Part shown: positions 27,463-37,500 of the stretch, one piece after another | Numbering within the stretch: position 1 is the stretch's first letter | Layout: each line of letters opens with the position of its first letter | Assembly (NCBI GenBank): GCA_003150315.1 | Contig: QAML01000007.1 | Coordinates: 1-64,000, forward strand | DNA length: 64,000 bases | Origin: Prevotellaceae bacterium | GTDB taxonomy: Bacteria > Bacteroidota > Bacteroidia > Bacteroidales > Bacteroidaceae | Reading direction: 5' to 3' | Translations under genes and position numbers: made by a program | The notes under the pieces: model-generated | What the model was told of the DNA's origin: nothing | What the model saw: only the letters and a program-made list of their open reading frames with translations | Database searches by the model: none

Positions 27463-27516
27463 CTACACTTGCGAATTTCCTATCCTCAAGCGCCACCACC
27501 AAAAATTATTGCTCAT
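27463..27516 (-). CDS. trpL: trp operon leader peptide with three consecutive Trp codons
   Basis: A 17-codon [20 protein letters not shown], begins at ATG 27516 and ends with TAG at 27465-27463. Three adjacent TGG codons in so short a peptide, located between the trp promoter and trpB, are the signature of ribosome-mediated transcription attenuation: stalling at TGG when charged tRNA-Trp is scarce would leave the segment at 27472-27463 free to pair with the downstream hairpin and open it. The peptide itself has no expected function. The ORF and pairings are seen directly; the mechanism is inferred by analogy with enterobacterial trpL. Confidence 0.85.
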   Translation of the reverse strand: MSNNFWWWRLRIGNSQV

Positions 27517-27558
27517 ATTATGCAGTGTCATTTTCTTAGAAGTGCTGTTATGCAATGG

Positions 27559-27589
27559 CAAAAGTACTCATTTCTTGTAAAATTCCAAA
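27559..27589 (-). promoter_or_regulatory. Canonical promoter of the trp operon
   Basis: Minus strand: TTTG (27589-27586), 19-bp spacer, TACTTTTG (27566-27559). Transcription would start near 27552, giving a leader of about 200 nt that contains trpL and the hairpin. Confidence 0.8.
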
Positions 27590-27802
27590 CTTTTTGCCGA
27601 AAAAAATGAACAGATTCTGTCATAAAACCGTTTTTGTGCACGGAAAACGGCATTTTGAAGTGCAAAAACTATTTTCAGAGATGCCACGAGGCTACGAGTT
27701 ATGTATGCCACGGAATGTGGCGTGGAACATGTCTGTAAATGTTAGTCCGAAATGGGGAAAAGAACAATGGTTTTCGGGAAATTTTTGCCCCGTTGCGGAA
27801 TG
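27590..27802. other. Gene-free stretch between the trp promoter and repeat copy 4
   Basis: About 210 bp without a credible ORF, RNA or repeat. Contains oligo-A tracts near 27600 and 27760 that could bend DNA next to the trp promoter; no operator recognised. Confidence 0.4.
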
Positions 27803-27931
27803 CTCGAAAAAATACATGGCTTATTGCAAAAAATACAAGGCACATATTTTGAAATAAGTGCCTTATATTTTAAAATACATGGCTTGTATTTTTCGACATT
27901 CCAAATGTCTGACAGACAGTAACTTATGAAA
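27803..27931 (-). repeat. Dispersed ~128-bp palindromic element, copy 4
   Basis: Minus-strand orientation: left tail CATAAGTTACTGTCTGTCAG at the right end, then half-site TACAAGCCATGTA, then a degenerate palindrome (TATAAGGCACTTA / TATGTGCCTTGTA), then the right tail. 'A' core orientation. It lies in the divergent gap between the trp operon and clpB. Confidence 0.85.
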
Positions 27932-27977
27932 TGTTTTAGGAGCGGGTCTAAAACTTTGATTAATAACGGGTTACGCA

Positions 27978-28155
27978 AAAAATGTCAGTTTCCCCGTCGG
28001 AGCACGGGGCGTGAAGGGCGGTTTGTGTCAAATGTGTCATGACGAAATACTTGCAAAAAGGCATTGTTTTGTCTCTCTTTGTTGTCGTTTTTGCACCCAA
28101 GTCGTGTATTTCTGTCTCTCCCGACACTTGTTTGCTTACAAAAATGTCAGTTTCC
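27978..28155 (+). promoter_or_regulatory. Two 16-bp direct repeats upstream of clpB
   Basis: AAAAATGTCAGTTTCC occurs at 27978-27993 and again at 28140-28155, 162 bp apart; the second is 63 bp before the clpB ATG. Between them a partial version (TGTCAAATGTGTCATG) is at 28026-28041. The repeats are exact; a role as a heat-shock operator is only a guess. No CIRCE element is present. Confidence 0.45.
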
Positions 28156-28218
28156 GGCAATTGGCAAGCAATTTGAAGATTATAGGACGAACATTAATGA
28201 ATCAAATACTATTAAGAT

Positions 28219-30822
28219 ATGAACCTCGAAAAATTTACAATTAAAGCCCAAGAGGCAATTAACAATGCCATAGACAGCACGCAGCGACACGGGCAGCAGG
28301 CAATAGAGCCGGTGCATCTGTTGGCAGGTGTGCTCAAGGCGGGAGAGAATGTAACGAACTACATTTTCAATAAACTCGGAGTGAACCCCGATAGTATTTC
28401 ACGGAGTGTGGAAGCCGAAATTTCCCATTTGCCTCGCGTTACTGGCGGCGAGCCTTACCTCAGTTCGGAAACCAATAATATTCTTCTTAAAGCCGAAGAC
28501 ATGGCAAACCGCAACGGAGACGAATTCATAGGACTCGAAACCATTCTCGAAGCCATGGTGGAAAGTACGGGCAACGCCGCACGCATTTTGAAAGATGCAG
28601 GCGTGAGCGCAGGCAATCTCCGCGAAGCCGTAAAGGAACTGCGTGGCGGTAAGAAAGTGAACTCGAAATCGAGCGAAGACACCTATCAGTCGCTTTCCAA
28701 ATATGCACGCAATCTTGTAGAGGCTGCGCGTCAGGGAAAACTCGACCCCGTGATAGGGCGCGACGACGAGATAAGACGTGTGCTGCAAATACTTTCGCGC
28801 CGCACCAAAAACAATCCTATTCTCATAGGCGAGCCGGGTACGGGTAAAACAGCCATAGTAGAAGGACTCGCCGAGAGAATAATGCGTGGCGATGTGCCGG
28901 AAAACCTGAAAGACAAGGAAGTGTATTCACTCGATATGGGTGCGCTTGTGGCGGGTGCAAAATACAAAGGCGAATTTGAGGAACGTTTGAAATCGGTAAT
29001 CAATGAAGTTACGCATTCCGACGGACGCATAATTCTTTTCATCGATGAAATCCACACCCTTGTGGGCGCGGGCAAAGGCGAGGGAGCCATGGATGCCGCA
29101 AACATTCTGAAACCCGCTCTTGCACGTGGCGAACTGAGAAGCATAGGTGCCACCACTCTCGACGAATATCAGAAATATTTTGAGAAAGACAAGGCTCTCG
29201 AACGACGCTTTCAGACCGTAATGGTGGACGAACCGAGTGTGGAGGATTCAATATCCATTCTGCGAGGCATAAAAGAGAAATACGAAAACCATCATCACGT
29301 GCGTATTCAGGACGATGCCGTTATTGCAGCCGTGAAACTCTCGGATCGTTATATTTCCGACCGTTTCCTTCCTGACAAAGCCATAGACCTTATGGACGAA
29401 GCCGCAGCCAAACTCCGAATAGAGCGTGATTCCATGCCCGAAGAGCTTGACGAGCTGACAAGAAAGGAAAAACAGTTGGAAATAGAGCGTGAAGCCATAA
29501 AACGCGAGCAGGATGATGCAAAACTTTCGCAACTCAACAAGGAAATAGCCGAAATAAAAGAAAAGGCTGCCGATTATCGCTCGAAATGGGACGCGGAAAA
29601 GGAAGTAATTGCCAAGATTCAGAGCAACAAATCCACGATAGAGCAGTTGAAATTCGAAGCTGATAAAGCGGAACGCAATGGTGATTACGGCAAAGTGGCG
29701 GAAATACGTTACGGTAAGATAAAAGCCCTGAACGACGAGAACGAAAAACTGCACGAGGACTTGAAAAAACGCCAGGGTGGCGCAGCAATAATAAAAGAGG
29801 AAGTAACTCCCGACGACATTGCCGATGTTGTGAGCCGCTGGACGGGAATACCCGTAAGCCGTATGCTTCAAAGCGAGCGCGACAAGCTTTTACACCTTGA
29901 AGAAGAGCTTCATAAAAGAGTAATAGGGCAGGATGAGGCAATAACTGCGGTAGCCGATGCCGTGAGACGCTCACGTGCGGGATTGCAAGACCCGCGCCGT
30001 CCTATAGGTTCGTTTATATTCCTCGGCACAACGGGTGTGGGTAAAACTGAACTCGCAAAAGCTCTCGCTGAATACCTTTTCAACGATGAAAACATGATGA
30101 CGCGAATAGACATGAGCGAATATCAGGAAAAATTCAGTGTTTCGCGTCTCGTCGGTGCGCCTCCCGGATACGTAGGATACGATGAAGGCGGACAACTTAC
30201 CGAGGCTGTAAGGCGCAAACCCTATTCCGTGGTTTTGTTTGACGAAATAGAGAAAGCACATCCCGATGTGTTTAACATCTTACTCCAAGTGCTCGACGAC
30301 GGAAGGCTTACCGATAACAAAGGTCGCGTGGTAAATTTCAAAAATACCATAATAATAATGACTTCAAACCTTGGCAGCCAGTATATACAAAGCCGTTTTG
30401 ACGCTCTGAAAGAAAACAGCGGCGCGGAATACGAGAAAACTGTGGAAGAGACGAAGAACCATGTTATGGAGATGCTGAAAAAAACAATACGTCCCGAGTT
30501 TCTCAACCGAATAGACGAAATAATTATGTTCCGTCCTTTGGAGAAAGATCAGATAAAACAGATTGTGAACCTTCAGATTACCGGCATTCAAAAATTGCTT
30601 GCTTCACAGGAAGTGAAACTCGAAGTCTCCGAAAACGCCGTAAGGCTTATAGCAAACGAGGGATACGATCCGGAATTTGGCGCACGCCCTGTAAAAAGAG
30701 CTTTGCAAAGAATGTTGCTTAACGATTTGAGTAAAAAACTCATCGCAGGCGAGGTTGATCGTAGCAAACCGATATTTGTTGACGCTGAAAACGGGAAACT
30801 TGTATTCAGCAATAGGATTTGA
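28219..30822 (+). CDS. clpB: ATP-dependent disaggregase ClpB
   Basis: 867 residues, full length for the Hsp100 disaggregase that works with DnaK to resolubilise aggregates. Order: N-terminal Clp repeat domain (1-145, [13 protein letters not shown]); NBD1 with Walker A GEPGTGKT at 204-211 and Walker [22 protein letters not shown]; the coiled-coil middle domain (about 400-530, [20 protein letters not shown]), which separates ClpB from ClpA; NBD2 with GTTGVGKT at 603-610 and the pore-loop region around [10 protein letters not shown]; then the C-terminal small domain. Single gene, with a terminator just after it. Confidence 0.97.
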   Translation: MNLEKFTIKAQEAINNAIDSTQRHGQQAIEPVHLLAGVLKAGENVTNYIFNKLGVNPDSISRSVEAEISHLPRVTGGEPYLSSETNNILLKAEDMANRNGDEFIGLETILEAMVESTGNAARILKDAGVSAGNLREAVKELRGGKKVNSKSSEDTYQSLSKYARNLVEAARQGKLDPVIGRDDEIRRVLQILSRRTKNNPILIGEPGTGKTAIVEGLAERIMRGDVPENLKDKEVYSLDMGALVAGAKYKGEFEERLKSVINEVTHSDGRIILFIDEIHTLVGAGKGEGAMDAANILKPALARGELRSIGATTLDEYQKYFEKDKALERRFQTVMVDEPSVEDSISILRGIKEKYENHHHVRIQDDAVIAAVKLSDRYISDRFLPDKAIDLMDEAAAKLRIERDSMPEELDELTRKEKQLEIEREAIKREQDDAKLSQLNKEIAEIKEKAADYRSKWDAEKEVIAKIQSNKSTIEQLKFEADKAERNGDYGKVAEIRYGKIKALNDENEKLHEDLKKRQGGAAIIKEEVTPDDIADVVSRWTGIPVSRMLQSERDKLLHLEEELHKRVIGQDEAITAVADAVRRSRAGLQDPRRPIGSFIFLGTTGVGKTELAKALAEYLFNDENMMTRIDMSEYQEKFSVSRLVGAPPGYVGYDEGGQLTEAVRRKPYSVVLFDEIEKAHPDVFNILLQVLDDGRLTDNKGRVVNFKNTIIIMTSNLGSQYIQSRFDALKENSGAEYEKTVEETKNHVMEMLKKTIRPEFLNRIDEIIMFRPLEKDQIKQIVNLQITGIQKLLASQEVKLEVSENAVRLIANEGYDPEFGARPVKRALQRMLLNDLSKKLIAGEVDRSKPIFVDAENGKLVFSNRI

Positions 30823-30849
30823 CATACAGACAAATCTTATAAAACGGCG

Positions 30850-30889
30850 GAAGCCGGACATCGCATTAACGATGCCCGGCTTCTTTTTT
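30850..30889. terminator. Intrinsic terminator between clpB and the BtuB-like receptor gene
   Basis: A 14-bp stem, GAAGCCGGACATCG (30850-30863) with CGATGCCCGGCTTC (30870-30883), six-base loop, then TTTTTT. Strong for clpB. It may also stop the convergent receptor gene, although on that strand the tail is less clean. Confidence 0.85.
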
Positions 30890-31009
30890 GTTGTGTGCGG
30901 CATGTTATAAATAATATGCCGCATAGGAATTCTTATGTCTTGTAACCGGATGATAATTTCTTACATTCGGTTGTTTTTGTCTTAATACCGAATTGGCATA
31001 TTACACAGC

Positions 31010-33061
31010 TTATAAATCTAAATCTATTTTGGCTCCAACCATTGCCCAGCAACGTGGCTGAACTATGCTGCCGAAATCACGATATTTGCGAGCGGTGAGA
31101 TTGTCTGCGGTGGCGTATATCTCGTAGTGCGGCATTTTCCAATTAACCTTGAGATTCAGCAGGGCATAAGAGGGATAGTTTTTAAGAATACCCGTGTTCT
31201 GTCCTCCTGAATACTTTATGTACGTTCCTTCACGCTTTTGCCAAAGCAGAGACCAGGAAGCCGAAAGATGAGATACAATTTTGTGGTCGAGAGTAGCCGC
31301 TAATTTATGACGAAGATACTCCATTGCATAATTGGAACGGTAAACTCCTTTTCCGTCTTTCTTATCCTGATAAATATATGCGTAGGCAAGTGAAACACGT
31401 CTTACGGGAAAGTCCGCACCTAAAATATTATTCAAATCGGCAGCCGCATTAACCGAAAAACCTAAGTTGTCGAGTTTGAAATTTGCCGAATGGTATATAT
31501 CTTCAGGCGAAAACATCACCCAATCTATCATGCTTGTGCCGTGATTATAGTAACCTTGCAAAAGAACTTCCGCCCATGAGTTCCGCCATTCCGTACCGAT
31601 TTTTACAGAACTCACTTTTTCCGGTTTTAATCCCACGTTTCCTTCCTGTGTAGGGCTTTTGTAATAAAGATCTGTGAAAGTGGGCAGCCTCATAGCCTTG
31701 TTCCACGAAGCAAACAGGCGGAAACCGTTACCCGGTCTGTAACTAACGTCAATACCCGGGTAAAGTCTGAACTTTTCATCGACAGCCGTGTTACGATTTG
31801 CCAGCATTCCGGCAGAGAAAGTGAATTGTCCTGCAACAACACTGTGTTCAATGAAATAGTTTATGTCTGTGCGGTGGTCGTTGTGCGTATAAAAATTGCC
31901 TTTGTGCCCGTTAATCTTTACATATCTTGTTGAGTCGAGCGGGCGACCAAGGTTTGACGAAAGAATATTCTCGCTTCTAAGTTCCGCTCCTATTGCGGTG
32001 CGACCGAGAAGCCATGCCGTCCATGCGTTTACTGAGAAAGAGAATACGTCATTGCGATGAAAATTTTCTCCGCGCGATGAGCGATGAATCAATTCAAAAT
32101 GGTCTGTTGATCTAATCCATGAAATTTGCGGGGAAATGTGTACTTTTCCTTGCGTCTCGGCTTTGGCAGAGGCAAAGATGCGTGTGTTCGATTCCCATTG
32201 GTTAGGATATGCCGCGCTGTAGAATGTATTTGCGCCGTATTCCTTTGCTGCGAGTCCCGTTTGCCATGAAGCGTGTATGTCATGGCTTTTGTATGTTCCG
32301 TTATAGAACGCATTGCCGAGATTAAACGCGCTGTTTTCCGTGCCACCGTCGCTTCTTGTAAAGTTGCCGCTTAAGAAATGTGTGAACCCCTCGGTTTTTA
32401 ATCCGATGTTTGCTCCGCCGCCCACTGTTCCATACGAACCGGCTGCCACATCGGCGTGGAGCGAGTTTTTTACAACTTTGCGTGTAACCACATTGATTGC
32501 TCCGCTGAACGCCTGGCTTCCGAAAAGTCGACCGGCGGCTCCTTCAAGAATTTCTATTCTTTCTATTTCATCGGGAGAGACCGGAAAATCGGATACAAGG
32601 TGTCCTGTCTGCGGGTTGTTGATTGGCACACCGTTCAAAAGCACGGTGATTTGATCGAAAGAGCCTCCGTTGATGCTTATGTCCGACTGTACACCAAAAC
32701 CGCCGCGTTGTCGGACATCTACGCCTGCAGTTAGTTTCAAAAGATCGTTGACTGATGTCGCCCCCGCACGTTCTATTTGGTCGCGGGTTATGACGCTTAC
32801 AACGCGGGCTGCCTTGTCGGCAGCGATTTTTGCACGGCTCGCGGTGATTGTTGCCTCGCGAAGGTTCTGCTCTGCAATTGTGTCGCCTGCAAATCCTTTT
32901 CCGGGATTCATGGCAAGGGCACTTTGAGTGGCTCCGAGTGTTGCCACGCTCAGCACTCCTATTCTCACTTGACGGTGAAAGCAGGTGAGCAAAGCGTAGT
33001 TCTTGCGCGAGAAGCGTTTGAACGTTCCGGGCTGTGCTTGTTTAACTTGTTGTTTGAACAT
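31010..33061 (-). CDS. BtuB-like TonB-dependent outer-membrane receptor
   Basis: 683 residues. The N-terminus is an extended signal peptide of a type frequent in Bacteroidales receptors (FKRFSRKNYALLTCFHRQVRIGVLSVATLG). The plug domain follows directly (about 68-190: EATITASRAKIAADKAARVV, SVNDLLKLTAGVDVRQRGGFGVQSDISING, PDEIERIEILEGAAGRLFGSQAFSGAINVVTRK), then a 22-strand-type barrel ending in LDLDL. The plug resembles BtuB and other small-ligand receptors; no cobalamin riboswitch is present in the 120-bp upstream region, so vitamin B12 is not established. A -7 box (TAATTTTG) lies at 33153-33146 on this strand. Confidence 0.85.
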   Translation of the reverse strand: MFKQQVKQAQPGTFKRFSRKNYALLTCFHRQVRIGVLSVATLGATQSALAMNPGKGFAGDTIAEQNLREATITASRAKIAADKAARVVSVITRDQIERAGATSVNDLLKLTAGVDVRQRGGFGVQSDISINGGSFDQITVLLNGVPINNPQTGHLVSDFPVSPDEIERIEILEGAAGRLFGSQAFSGAINVVTRKVVKNSLHADVAAGSYGTVGGGANIGLKTEGFTHFLSGNFTRSDGGTENSAFNLGNAFYNGTYKSHDIHASWQTGLAAKEYGANTFYSAAYPNQWESNTRIFASAKAETQGKVHISPQISWIRSTDHFELIHRSSRGENFHRNDVFSFSVNAWTAWLLGRTAIGAELRSENILSSNLGRPLDSTRYVKINGHKGNFYTHNDHRTDINYFIEHSVVAGQFTFSAGMLANRNTAVDEKFRLYPGIDVSYRPGNGFRLFASWNKAMRLPTFTDLYYKSPTQEGNVGLKPEKVSSVKIGTEWRNSWAEVLLQGYYNHGTSMIDWVMFSPEDIYHSANFKLDNLGFSVNAAADLNNILGADFPVRRVSLAYAYIYQDKKDGKGVYRSNYAMEYLRHKLAATLDHKIVSHLSASWSLLWQKREGTYIKYSGGQNTGILKNYPSYALLNLKVNWKMPHYEIYATADNLTARKYRDFGSIVQPRCWAMVGAKIDLDL

Positions 33062-33145
33062 AACGATTTATTGTAAAACGTCTTTGTGCATGCCAAATGT
33101 TGCATTTCAACGCTTTTGTGATGATTGTGCGCCGAAATGCGGCTG

Positions 33146-33170
33146 CAAAATTACAAAATAATGTGAAAGC
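33146..33170. promoter_or_regulatory. Overlapping divergent promoter region
   Basis: Minus-strand TAATTTTG (33153-33146) for the receptor gene and plus-strand TACTTTTG (near 33174-33181) for the transporter gene lie about 20 bp apart, so transcription in the two directions should compete or share a regulator. Spacing to -33 elements is poor on both strands. Confidence 0.4.
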
Positions 33171-33206
33171 CTGCTACTTTTGCAACAACATAGACTGTTT
33201 TTACCG

Positions 33207-34223
33207 ATGAAAGCCGTTAATTGCATAGTAAGTTTCTTGAAAATGTGGCTGCTTCCCGTTGCCATGACCACAGGCACCATTCTTTATCTCGCGTTTGCCA
33301 ATATCGAGGCGCTGTTTCCTTTCAAACATTTCGCTCTCCGCCTTGTCGAAACGCTTATGCCCGTGTCGGTGTTTGCCACATTGTTTTTCACATTCTGCAA
33401 GGTGAATATCCGCGACATGAAACCCCGTCCGTGGCATGCGGCAACGCTCATACTGCAAACAGTGCTCTGTTTGGGCTGCGCGTTTTTGATAATAAAATTT
33501 CTCAAGCCTGCCACATTTTCCGAACTTGTTGCCGAAGGAGTGTTGGCATGCCTGCTCAGCCCCACGGCAACGGCTGCCGCCGTGGTAACAGGCAAACTTG
33601 GCGGCAACACAGCCTCCATAAGCACGTACACACTTGAGAGCAATTTGCTTTCGGCTCTTCTCGTGCCGCTCCTTTGCCCGCTCATACACCCCATGCCGGG
33701 AATCCACGTTGTCAGTGCGTTTTCCGTGATATTGCTGAGAGTTTCCCAGTTGCTCGTTATGCCTTTCGTGTTGGCACAATTCGTAAAGTATGTCATCCCG
33801 AGCCTTCACCGCAAACTCATATCGCTCAAAAACGTGGCGTTCTATATTTGGGGCTTTACGCTGATAATGGTAACGGGAATGACAATGCGTGTAGTCTTTG
33901 CCCACCTTGACCGTCTTCATCTTGTGGCGGCTCTTGTGTTCGGTGCATTGGGTGTGTGCCTGTTCAAATTTGCCGCCGGAAAATTCATAGGCGGGCTCAA
34001 GAGCCGCGAAGACCGCATCAGCGCGGGACAGGCTCTCGGACAAAAAAACACTACGTTCACCATTTGGATGGCATTGACCTATCTGTCTCCAATTGCAGCC
34101 GTTGCCCCGGGCAGTTACGTCATTTGGCAGAACATAATTAATTCGTGGGAACTATGGCAGGAGGAAAAGCGGAATACACACAACGACGGCAAAAAAATCC
34201 CCAAGAAGAAAGGAATTTCATAA
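33207..34223 (+). CDS. BASS-family (bile acid:sodium symporter-like) transporter
   Basis: 338 residues from ATG 33207, chosen because the upstream in-frame ATG (33180) falls in the promoter. About ten hydrophobic segments. The family motifs are visible: LSPTATAAAVVTGKLGGNTASIS..ESNLLSALLVPLL in the middle, corresponding to the first unwound helix, and GQALGQKNTTFTIWMALTYLSPIAAVAPGSYVIWQNIINS near the C-terminus, corresponding to the second. It should import an organic anion with Na+; substrate unknown (pantoate and 2-keto acids are other BASS substrates). The hydrophilic C-terminal tail is Lys-rich. Divergent from the TonB receptor. Confidence 0.8.
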   Translation: MKAVNCIVSFLKMWLLPVAMTTGTILYLAFANIEALFPFKHFALRLVETLMPVSVFATLFFTFCKVNIRDMKPRPWHAATLILQTVLCLGCAFLIIKFLKPATFSELVAEGVLACLLSPTATAAAVVTGKLGGNTASISTYTLESNLLSALLVPLLCPLIHPMPGIHVVSAFSVILLRVSQLLVMPFVLAQFVKYVIPSLHRKLISLKNVAFYIWGFTLIMVTGMTMRVVFAHLDRLHLVAALVFGALGVCLFKFAAGKFIGGLKSREDRISAGQALGQKNTTFTIWMALTYLSPIAAVAPGSYVIWQNIINSWELWQEEKRNTHNDGKKIPKKKGIS

Positions 34224-34260
34224 ACCGCTAAAAACCAGCGAGATAAGGCAATTTGAGATG

Positions 34261-34388
34261 CTTTTATAAGTTATTGTTTATCAAATACTTATTGTGGTGA
34301 AAAATACAAGCCATATATTTTAAAATACAAGGCACTTATTTCAAAATATGTGCCTTGTATTTTTTGCGATAAGCCATGTGTTTTTTCG
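34261..34388 (+). repeat. Dispersed ~128-bp palindromic element, copy 5
   Basis: Left tail CTTTTATAAGTTATTGTTTA TCA, half-site TACAAGCCATATA first, then the palindrome (TACAAGGCACTTA / TATGTGCCTTGTA), then the right tail CGATAAGCCATGTGTTTTTT. 'A' core orientation. It fills most of the 319-bp gap between the transporter gene and purL; the rest of that gap holds the purL promoter. Confidence 0.9.
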
Positions 34389-34498
34389 GGCATGCTTTAT
34401 GAGTCGAAATGGAAGGGAAAGTTTTTGGACTATATGGCATATTGCAGCGCAAATGTCAGAATGGTTTCGAAATTTTTTACCGTGTCGGGCGAAAAGGT

Positions 34499-34506
34499 TA
34501 AATTTG
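34499..34506 (+). promoter_or_regulatory. Probable -7 box of purL
   Basis: TAAATTTG, 36 bp before the chosen purL ATG at 34543. A T-rich stretch lies at the -33 position but without a clear TTTG. The in-frame extension upstream to 34348 would run through this box and the repeat, so the internal ATG is preferred. Confidence 0.5.
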
Positions 34507-34542
34507 CACCATATTATACACGTATTCTATACACATCTCGAT

Positions 34543-37500
34543 ATGATAGTATTTTTCAAGGTCCCGAGCGGTAACGTTATAGCCGCCGGAGTTAAGGACA
34601 GTTTGACTAAAGAGAACGAAGACAAGCTGTGTTGGCTGTTTGGCAACGCAGAGCGCATTGAGGGTGGGCAGCTTGACGGCTTCTTTGTGGGTCCTCGTCG
34701 CGAAATGATCACTCCGTGGAGCACCAACGCGGTGGAAATAACCCAGAACATGAATATTCCTGACGTGGAACGCATAGAAGAATATTTCCCCGTGGAAGAT
34801 GAGAACGCCACTTATGATCCTATGCTCCAAAGAATGTATAAAGGGCTTGACCAGAATATATTCACCACCGACCGCAAGCCGGAACCGATAGAGCATATCG
34901 AGAACATCGAGGAATATAACGAGCGCGAAGGACTTGCTCTCTCGCCCGAAGAAATAGAATACCTTCACAAGGTGGAAGGACAACTGGGACGAAAACTCAC
35001 TGACAGCGAAGTGTTCGGTTTTGCACAAATTAATTCCGAGCATTGTCGCCATAAAATCTTCGGAGGCACGTTCATAATCAACGGAAAAGAGATGCCGTCA
35101 TCGCTCTTTGCACTCATAAAGAAAACTACAAAGGAAAATCCGCATCACATAATATCGGCTTACAAGGACAATGTGGCTTTTGCCCAAGGACCTGTGGTAG
35201 AACAGTTCGCTCCCAAGGAACATGCCACAAGCGATTACTTTGTGGTGAAAGACATTGAGAGCGTTATTTCGCTCAAAGCCGAGACTCACAATTTCCCAAC
35301 TACCGTGGAACCGTTCAACGGTGCCTCGACCGGAACAGGAGGTGAGATTCGCGACCGTATGGGAGGCGGTGTAGGCTCATGGCCTATAGCAGGAACTGCC
35401 GTATATATGACTGCTTATCCGCGTCTTGAGGGAGGAAGAAGCTGGGAAAACGTTTTGCCCGTCAGGAAGTGGCTTTATCAGACTCCCGAGCAGATATTGA
35501 TTAAGGCTTCGAACGGAGCTTCGGATTTCGGCAACAAATTCGGGCAACCGCTCATTGCAGGTTCGGTGCTGACATTTGAACATCAGGAAAACGGCGAGAA
35601 ATATGGTTATGACAAAGTCATAATGCTTGCCGGCGGTGTGGGATACGGCACAAAACGCGACTGCTTGAAGAAAGAACCCAAGAAGGGTAATAAAGTAGTA
35701 GTGGTAGGTGGCGACAACTATCGCATAGGTCTTGGCGGCGGTTCGGTTTCTTCGGTTGACACCGGCAGATATTCGAGTGGCATAGAGCTTAATGCGGTGC
35801 AGCGTGCCAATCCCGAAATGCAAAAACGCGCCAACAATCTTGTGCGCGCCCTTTGCGAAGAAGATGTGAACCCTGTAGTTTCAATCCACGACCATGGAAG
35901 TGCAGGACATGTCAATTGTCTTTCGGAACTTGTGGATGAATGCGGCGGCAAAATAGATATGACAAAACTCCCAATAGGCGACCCTACGCTTTCGTCAAAG
36001 GAAATAATTGCAAACGAAAGCCAGGAACGCATGGGACTTCTTATTGACGAAGAGCACATAGATCATGTGAGAAAAATTGCAGAGCGTGAGCGCGCTCCGT
36101 TGTACGTTGTGGGCGAAACCACAGGGGATGCACATTTTTCTTTCGTGCAAGGCGACGGCGTGAAGCCCTTTGACCTTGATGTTGCACAGATGTTTGGTCA
36201 TTCGCCAAAGACTGTAATGAAGGACGAAACTGTGGAACGACATTACAAGGATGCTTCATATGACAGCACCAAGCTGCTTGACTATCTCAAGACGGTGCTT
36301 CATCTCGAAGCTGTGGCTTGCAAAGATTGGCTTACCAATAAAGTGGACCGCTCTGTAACCGGAAAAATTGCAAGACAACAGTGTGTGGGTGAATTGCAAC
36401 TGCCTTTGTCCGACTGCGGTGTGGTTGCGCTCGATTACAGATTCCGTAAAGGAATTGCCACAGCCCTCGGTCATGCTCCGCAAGCCGGTTTGATTTCTCC
36501 GGCAGCAGGCTCGCGACTTTCCGTAGCCGAAGCATTGACAAACATAGTCTTTGCTCCTCTCGAGGAGGGCATAGACGGTGTTTCTCTTTCGGCAAACTGG
36601 ATGTGGCCCTGCCGCTCGCAGAAAGGCGAAGATGCGCGTCTGTATGAAGGTGTAAAGGCTTTGAGTGATTTTTGCTGCGACTTGAAGATAAATGTTCCCA
36701 CAGGAAAAGATTCGCTTTCGCTTTCGCAGCAATATCCCGGCGGAGAAAAGATTATTTCTCCGGGAACAGTGATTGTTTCTGCGGGAGCTGAGGTGAGTGA
36801 TGTGAGAAATGTTACATCGCCTGTGGTAGTTAACGATGAAGATTCCACACTCCTGCATATAGATTTCAGCAAATCGGAACTCCAACTCGGTGGTTCGGCG
36901 TTCTTCCAAACGCTTGGCGCGGTGGGAAGCAAGGCTCCGCAGGTTGAAGATGCCGAATATTTCCGCGCAGCCTTCAATGCCGTTCAAACAATCGAGAAAA
37001 ACGGATTCGCACTTGCGGGTCATGATGTTTCGGCAGGCGGTCTCGTAACCTGTTTGCTTGAGATGTGTTTCTCCAATACCAAGGGCGGATTGAATGTAAG
37101 CCTTGATGCTTTTGCCGATAAGGATTTGCTCAAGATTTTGTTTGCTGAGAATCCCGCCGTGGTGCTTCAGGTGGCAAATGCAAACCTTGATGCCGTAAAG
37201 AAAATCCTTGAAGAATCGGGCGTGGCTTATGTGGCTCTCGGCAAACCTGTTGCCGAGCGTACCATAAAGATTGAGAAAGACGGCAAGACCGTGAACCTTG
37301 ATATTGACGAGCTTCGCGATGAGTGGTATGAGACTTCTTACAGGCTCGACACCAAACAAAGTTTCAACGGTTGTGCTGAAGAGCGTTTCAAAAACTACAA
37401 GAATATTCCTCTTGACATTAAATATCCCGACCATTTCAAAGGTACGCTTGAAAGTCTCGGATTGGATGCCGACCGTAGGAAACCTTCGGGCGTTCGTGCG

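Noticed and set aside
27350..27502. N-terminal extension of TrpB to position 27502
   Set aside because: It would need a TTG start, adds about 51 residues with no TrpB homology, and lies over the WWW leader peptide and the leader hairpin. ATG 27349 gives the normal TrpB N-terminus.
33062..33180. Cobalamin riboswitch upstream of the BtuB-like receptor gene
   Set aside because: Only about 120 bp are available, and no B12-box-like sequence or multi-stem fold is visible.
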